Shown: positions 5,797 to 6,952 of the stretch, piece by piece
How positions within the stretch are numbered: position 1 is the stretch's first letter
How the letters are laid out: each line of letters starts with the position of its first letter
Origin: Methanosarcinales archaeon
GTDB taxonomy: Archaea; Halobacteriota; Syntropharchaeia; Alkanophagales; Methanospirareceae
Reading direction: 5' to 3'
DNA length: 6,952 nt
Assembly (NCBI GenBank): GCA_003661125.1
Contig: QMVO01000090.1
Coordinates: forward strand, 1-6,952
Notes under the pieces: model-generated
What the model was told of the DNA's origin: nothing
What the model saw: only the letters and a program-made list of their open reading frames with translations
Databases searched by the model: none
Translations under genes and position numbers: made by a program

Positions 5797-6189
5797 ATGA
5801 AAGTTAGAGATATAATGAGCCGTCCAATCATCGCTGAGGATGAAGACACGTTGGTAACTAAAATAGCGGCGGATATGGATGAGTTGGGAATAGGGAGTGT
5901 AGTGATAACCTCGAAAGGTAAACCTGCGGGAATTATTACTGAGCGCGATATAGCATTGAAAGTTCTATTGAAGAACAAGAGGGCAAGCGAAGTAAAAGCA
6001 AAAGAAATAATGGCATTCCCTTTGGTTACCATCGAGCCGGAGACATCAGTAGACGAAGCGTGCAAACTCGCAGCGAGGAAGCGCATAAAAAGACTGCCGG
6101 TGGTTGAAAAAGGGGTGCTCACAGGCATCGTAAGTATTCGGGACTTATTGACAAGGAAGCCGGAGTATGTAAGAGAATTCTATTTTTAA
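5797..6189 (+). CDS. Stand-alone two-CBS-domain (Bateman module) protein, copy B
   Basis: This complete 130-residue protein is made only of two CBS domains. CBS1 covers about 1-60 (DIMSRP, SVVITSKGKPAGIITERD). CBS2 covers about 66-125 (EIMAFPLVTIEPETSVDEA, RIKRLPVVEKGVLTGIVSIRD). The Asp of each G-I-x-S/T-x-R-D motif (Asp51, Asp116) is the residue that usually contacts the ribose of bound AMP, ATP or S-adenosyl ligands. Such free-standing proteins probably act as soluble energy or adenylate sensors acting on a partner protein; the partner here is unknown. It has its own TATA and Shine-Dalgarno. It is the intact paralogue of the damaged copy 155 nt upstream, and homology between the two ends almost exactly at the start and stop codons. 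Confidence 0.92.
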   Translation: MKVRDIMSRPIIAEDEDTLVTKIAADMDELGIGSVVITSKGKPAGIITERDIALKVLLKNKRASEVKAKEIMAFPLVTIEPETSVDEACKLAARKRIKRLPVVEKGVLTGIVSIRDLLTRKPEYVREFYF

Positions 6190-6258
6190 AACAAACTTTC
6201 TTTCACCAGTAGGTATTTGCTCAATAAGTTGTGGTAAATCTGTTTTATTTGAGTTGCG

Positions 6259-6693
6259 ATGGTGTTTTTACGCGATTTCATCAAAAATCCCCACCTAATA
6301 TTGAGCAAGTTCGAGAAGACAAAAGAACTTTTAATAGAGGAGAAGCCGGATTTGCTTATCTCGGTTTATACGTGTTTGGACAGGATTCAGCACTTCCACT
6401 GGGGTGAGGATTATGTAGTTGAGTGGTATAAGCGCATGGATGATAAGATTGGAGAACTAATATTTGATACGGGTTTCTTAGATGAGAATAACAATAACAA
6501 GTTAATAATAATTTCGGACCATGGATTCTGTTCTTTTGGCGAGGCGAAGGTGCAGACGTTGCCTGAACAGACGCCGGAAGGGAAATTGAAGGGCGACCAT
6601 CACGAAGATGCTTTCTTGGTAACTGTGAATGTGGATTATGAGATAGATAGACCGCAGGATGTGTTTTATACTATTATGAAGGGGATTGGATGA
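6259..6693 (+). pseudogene. C-terminal fragment of an alkaline-phosphatase-superfamily phosphodiesterase
   Basis: These 144 codons match the C-terminal part of type I phosphodiesterase/nucleotide pyrophosphatase proteins (PF01663-like). Metal ligands visible are Asp41 and His45 in LDRIQHFHW, Asp87-His88 in IISDHGF, and the GDHHEDAFLV site (His114/115), followed by a normal end, DVFYTIMKGIG. The N-terminal part with the first metal-binding Asp and the nucleophile Thr/Ser is absent; family members are commonly about three times longer. An in-frame TGA lies at 6250-6252, just before the start, and 6190-6258 shows no trace of the missing half in any frame. There is no Shine-Dalgarno. The fragment is therefore probably inactive, left by a deletion or rearrangement. 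After its TGA the same frame stays open for about 20 Lys-rich codons. Confidence 0.7.
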
Positions 6694-6713
6694 AATTTAA
6701 AAAAACCGAAGAG

Positions 6714-6756
6714 GCAAAAGGCGAAAGGTAAAGGCAAAGGGGACAAGGCGAAAGGC
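6714..6756 (+). repeat. G/A-rich imperfect short repeat (AAAGGN units)
   Basis: The stretch consists of variants of AAAGGC, AAAGGT and AAAGGG. AAGGCGAAAGG occurs twice exactly 27 nt apart (6718-6728 and 6745-6755). In the frame of the preceding phosphodiesterase fragment it encodes a Lys/Gly run (KAKGKGKGDKAKG) to a TAA at 6757-6759. It lies immediately before the four-helix-bundle remnant. No long or regular array is present. Confidence 0.55.
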
Positions 6757-6758
6757 TA

Positions 6759-6865
6759 ATGAGCAAAGGAGGTTTTAAAGAACTTAGAGTTTGGCAGAAG
6801 GGTAAAGAGATCAAATCAGGCGTGCGGTAGTATCTATTCCGAGTAACACTTGGCCCGTGAAATAA
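6759..6865 (+). pseudogene. Doubly deleted remnant of a four-helix-bundle (23S rRNA intervening-sequence type) protein
   Basis: From the ATG at 6759 the frame reads MSKGGFKELRVWQKGKEI, the typical start of the four-helix-bundle/IVS protein family (about 115-130 residues), and then stops at TAG 6828-6830. A second frame beginning at 6812 reads QIRRAVVSIPSN, the conserved motif of helix 2 of the same family, directly followed by the unrelated tail TWPVK and TAA at 6863-6865. The roughly 20-25 residues between these motifs are therefore deleted with a frame change, and everything after the SN of the usual SNIAEG motif is also lost. Function in this family is not established; members occur inside 23S rRNA insertions and scattered in genomes. 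The GIY-YIG gene starts 1 nt after the second-frame stop. Confidence 0.8.
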
Positions 6866-6866
6866 A

Positions 6867-6952
6867 ATGTACTACGTGTATGTTCTTCAATCACTTAAGG
6901 ATGGTAATATGTATGTCGGATTTACAACAGATTTAGAAAACAGATTAAAGCA
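6867..6952 (+). CDS. GIY-YIG nuclease family protein (5' part, cut by window end)
   Basis: Twenty-eight complete codons are visible: MYYVYVLQSLKDGNMYVGFT followed by TDLENRLK. The YVYVL and MYVGFT strings correspond to the two halves of the GIY-YIG motif, and the arginine in ENRLK matches the conserved Arg of the catalytic helix. Small proteins of this UvrC-N-terminal/YhbQ-like group are usually 80-100 residues and presumably cut or bind DNA, though most are untested. There is no clear Shine-Dalgarno. The start lies 1 nt after the four-helix-bundle remnant. The rest of the gene, including the catalytic Glu, is outside the window. Confidence 0.85.
   Translation, partial: MYYVYVLQSLKDGNMYVGFTTDLENRLK

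Noticed and set aside
5219..6128. Two similar minus-strand open frames opposite the CBS copies
   Set aside because: Their resemblance to each other only reflects the sense-strand CBS duplication; neither has a promoter or Shine-Dalgarno.
1..6952. CRISPR array, tRNA, rRNA or complete transposon
   Set aside because: No regularly spaced repeats, no cloverleaf/T-loop pattern, no rRNA-like segment and no transposase-like reading frame were seen; the only repeats are the CBS pair and the short G/A stretch.

Overview
The window looks archaeal, probably from a methanogen- or ANME-like euryarchaeote. That lineage is an inference from overall resemblance, not a measured placement. Supporting signs are TATA/BRE-like promoter elements, one well-positioned leaderless promoter, a DUF92/VTE6-type membrane protein, an archaeal/clostridial-style IlvD, and stand-alone two-CBS proteins. 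No rRNA, tRNA, CRISPR array or intact transposase was seen.

Left part (1-2073): a short uncharacterised acidic-tailed protein (91-411) lies 6 nt upstream of, and in the same frame as, a full-length dihydroxy-acid dehydratase (ilvD, 418-2073), the dehydration step of branched-chain amino acid synthesis. The ilvD stop codon sits inside a perfect 9-bp inverted repeat. Convergent to it is an FKBP/SlyD-type peptidyl-prolyl isomerase (2141-2569, minus strand) with an unusually clear Shine-Dalgarno. The 272-bp divergent region after it holds promoter-like sequence in both directions and a possible broken mini-gene.

Middle (2842-5641): an intact DUF92 membrane protein is followed after 9 nt by a BMP-family (basic membrane lipoprotein/nucleoside-binding) solute-binding protein broken by one in-frame TAA. 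Its 3' end runs in overlapping frames into an unrecognised beta-rich protein. That protein is fused in frame to a CBS-domain module whose second CBS domain is destroyed by a 46-nt frameshifting deletion.

Right part (5642-6952): an intact paralogue of the same CBS module (5797-6189) has its own promoter and Shine-Dalgarno. It is followed by the C-terminal part of an alkaline-phosphatase-superfamily protein lacking its N-terminal catalytic half, a G/A-rich lysine-coding repeat, a doubly deleted remnant of a four-helix-bundle (23S rRNA intervening-sequence type) protein, and the start of a GIY-YIG nuclease-family protein cut by the window end.

Overall, 1-3666 is ordinary housekeeping sequence in good condition. 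From 3676 to the right end nearly every gene carries a lesion (premature stop, frame slip, deletion or truncation), and intact CBS copy B is the exception. The most interesting features are this decay zone, the CBS pair with homology limited to the ORF, and the four-helix-bundle/GIY-YIG junction. I see no convincing new multi-gene system.
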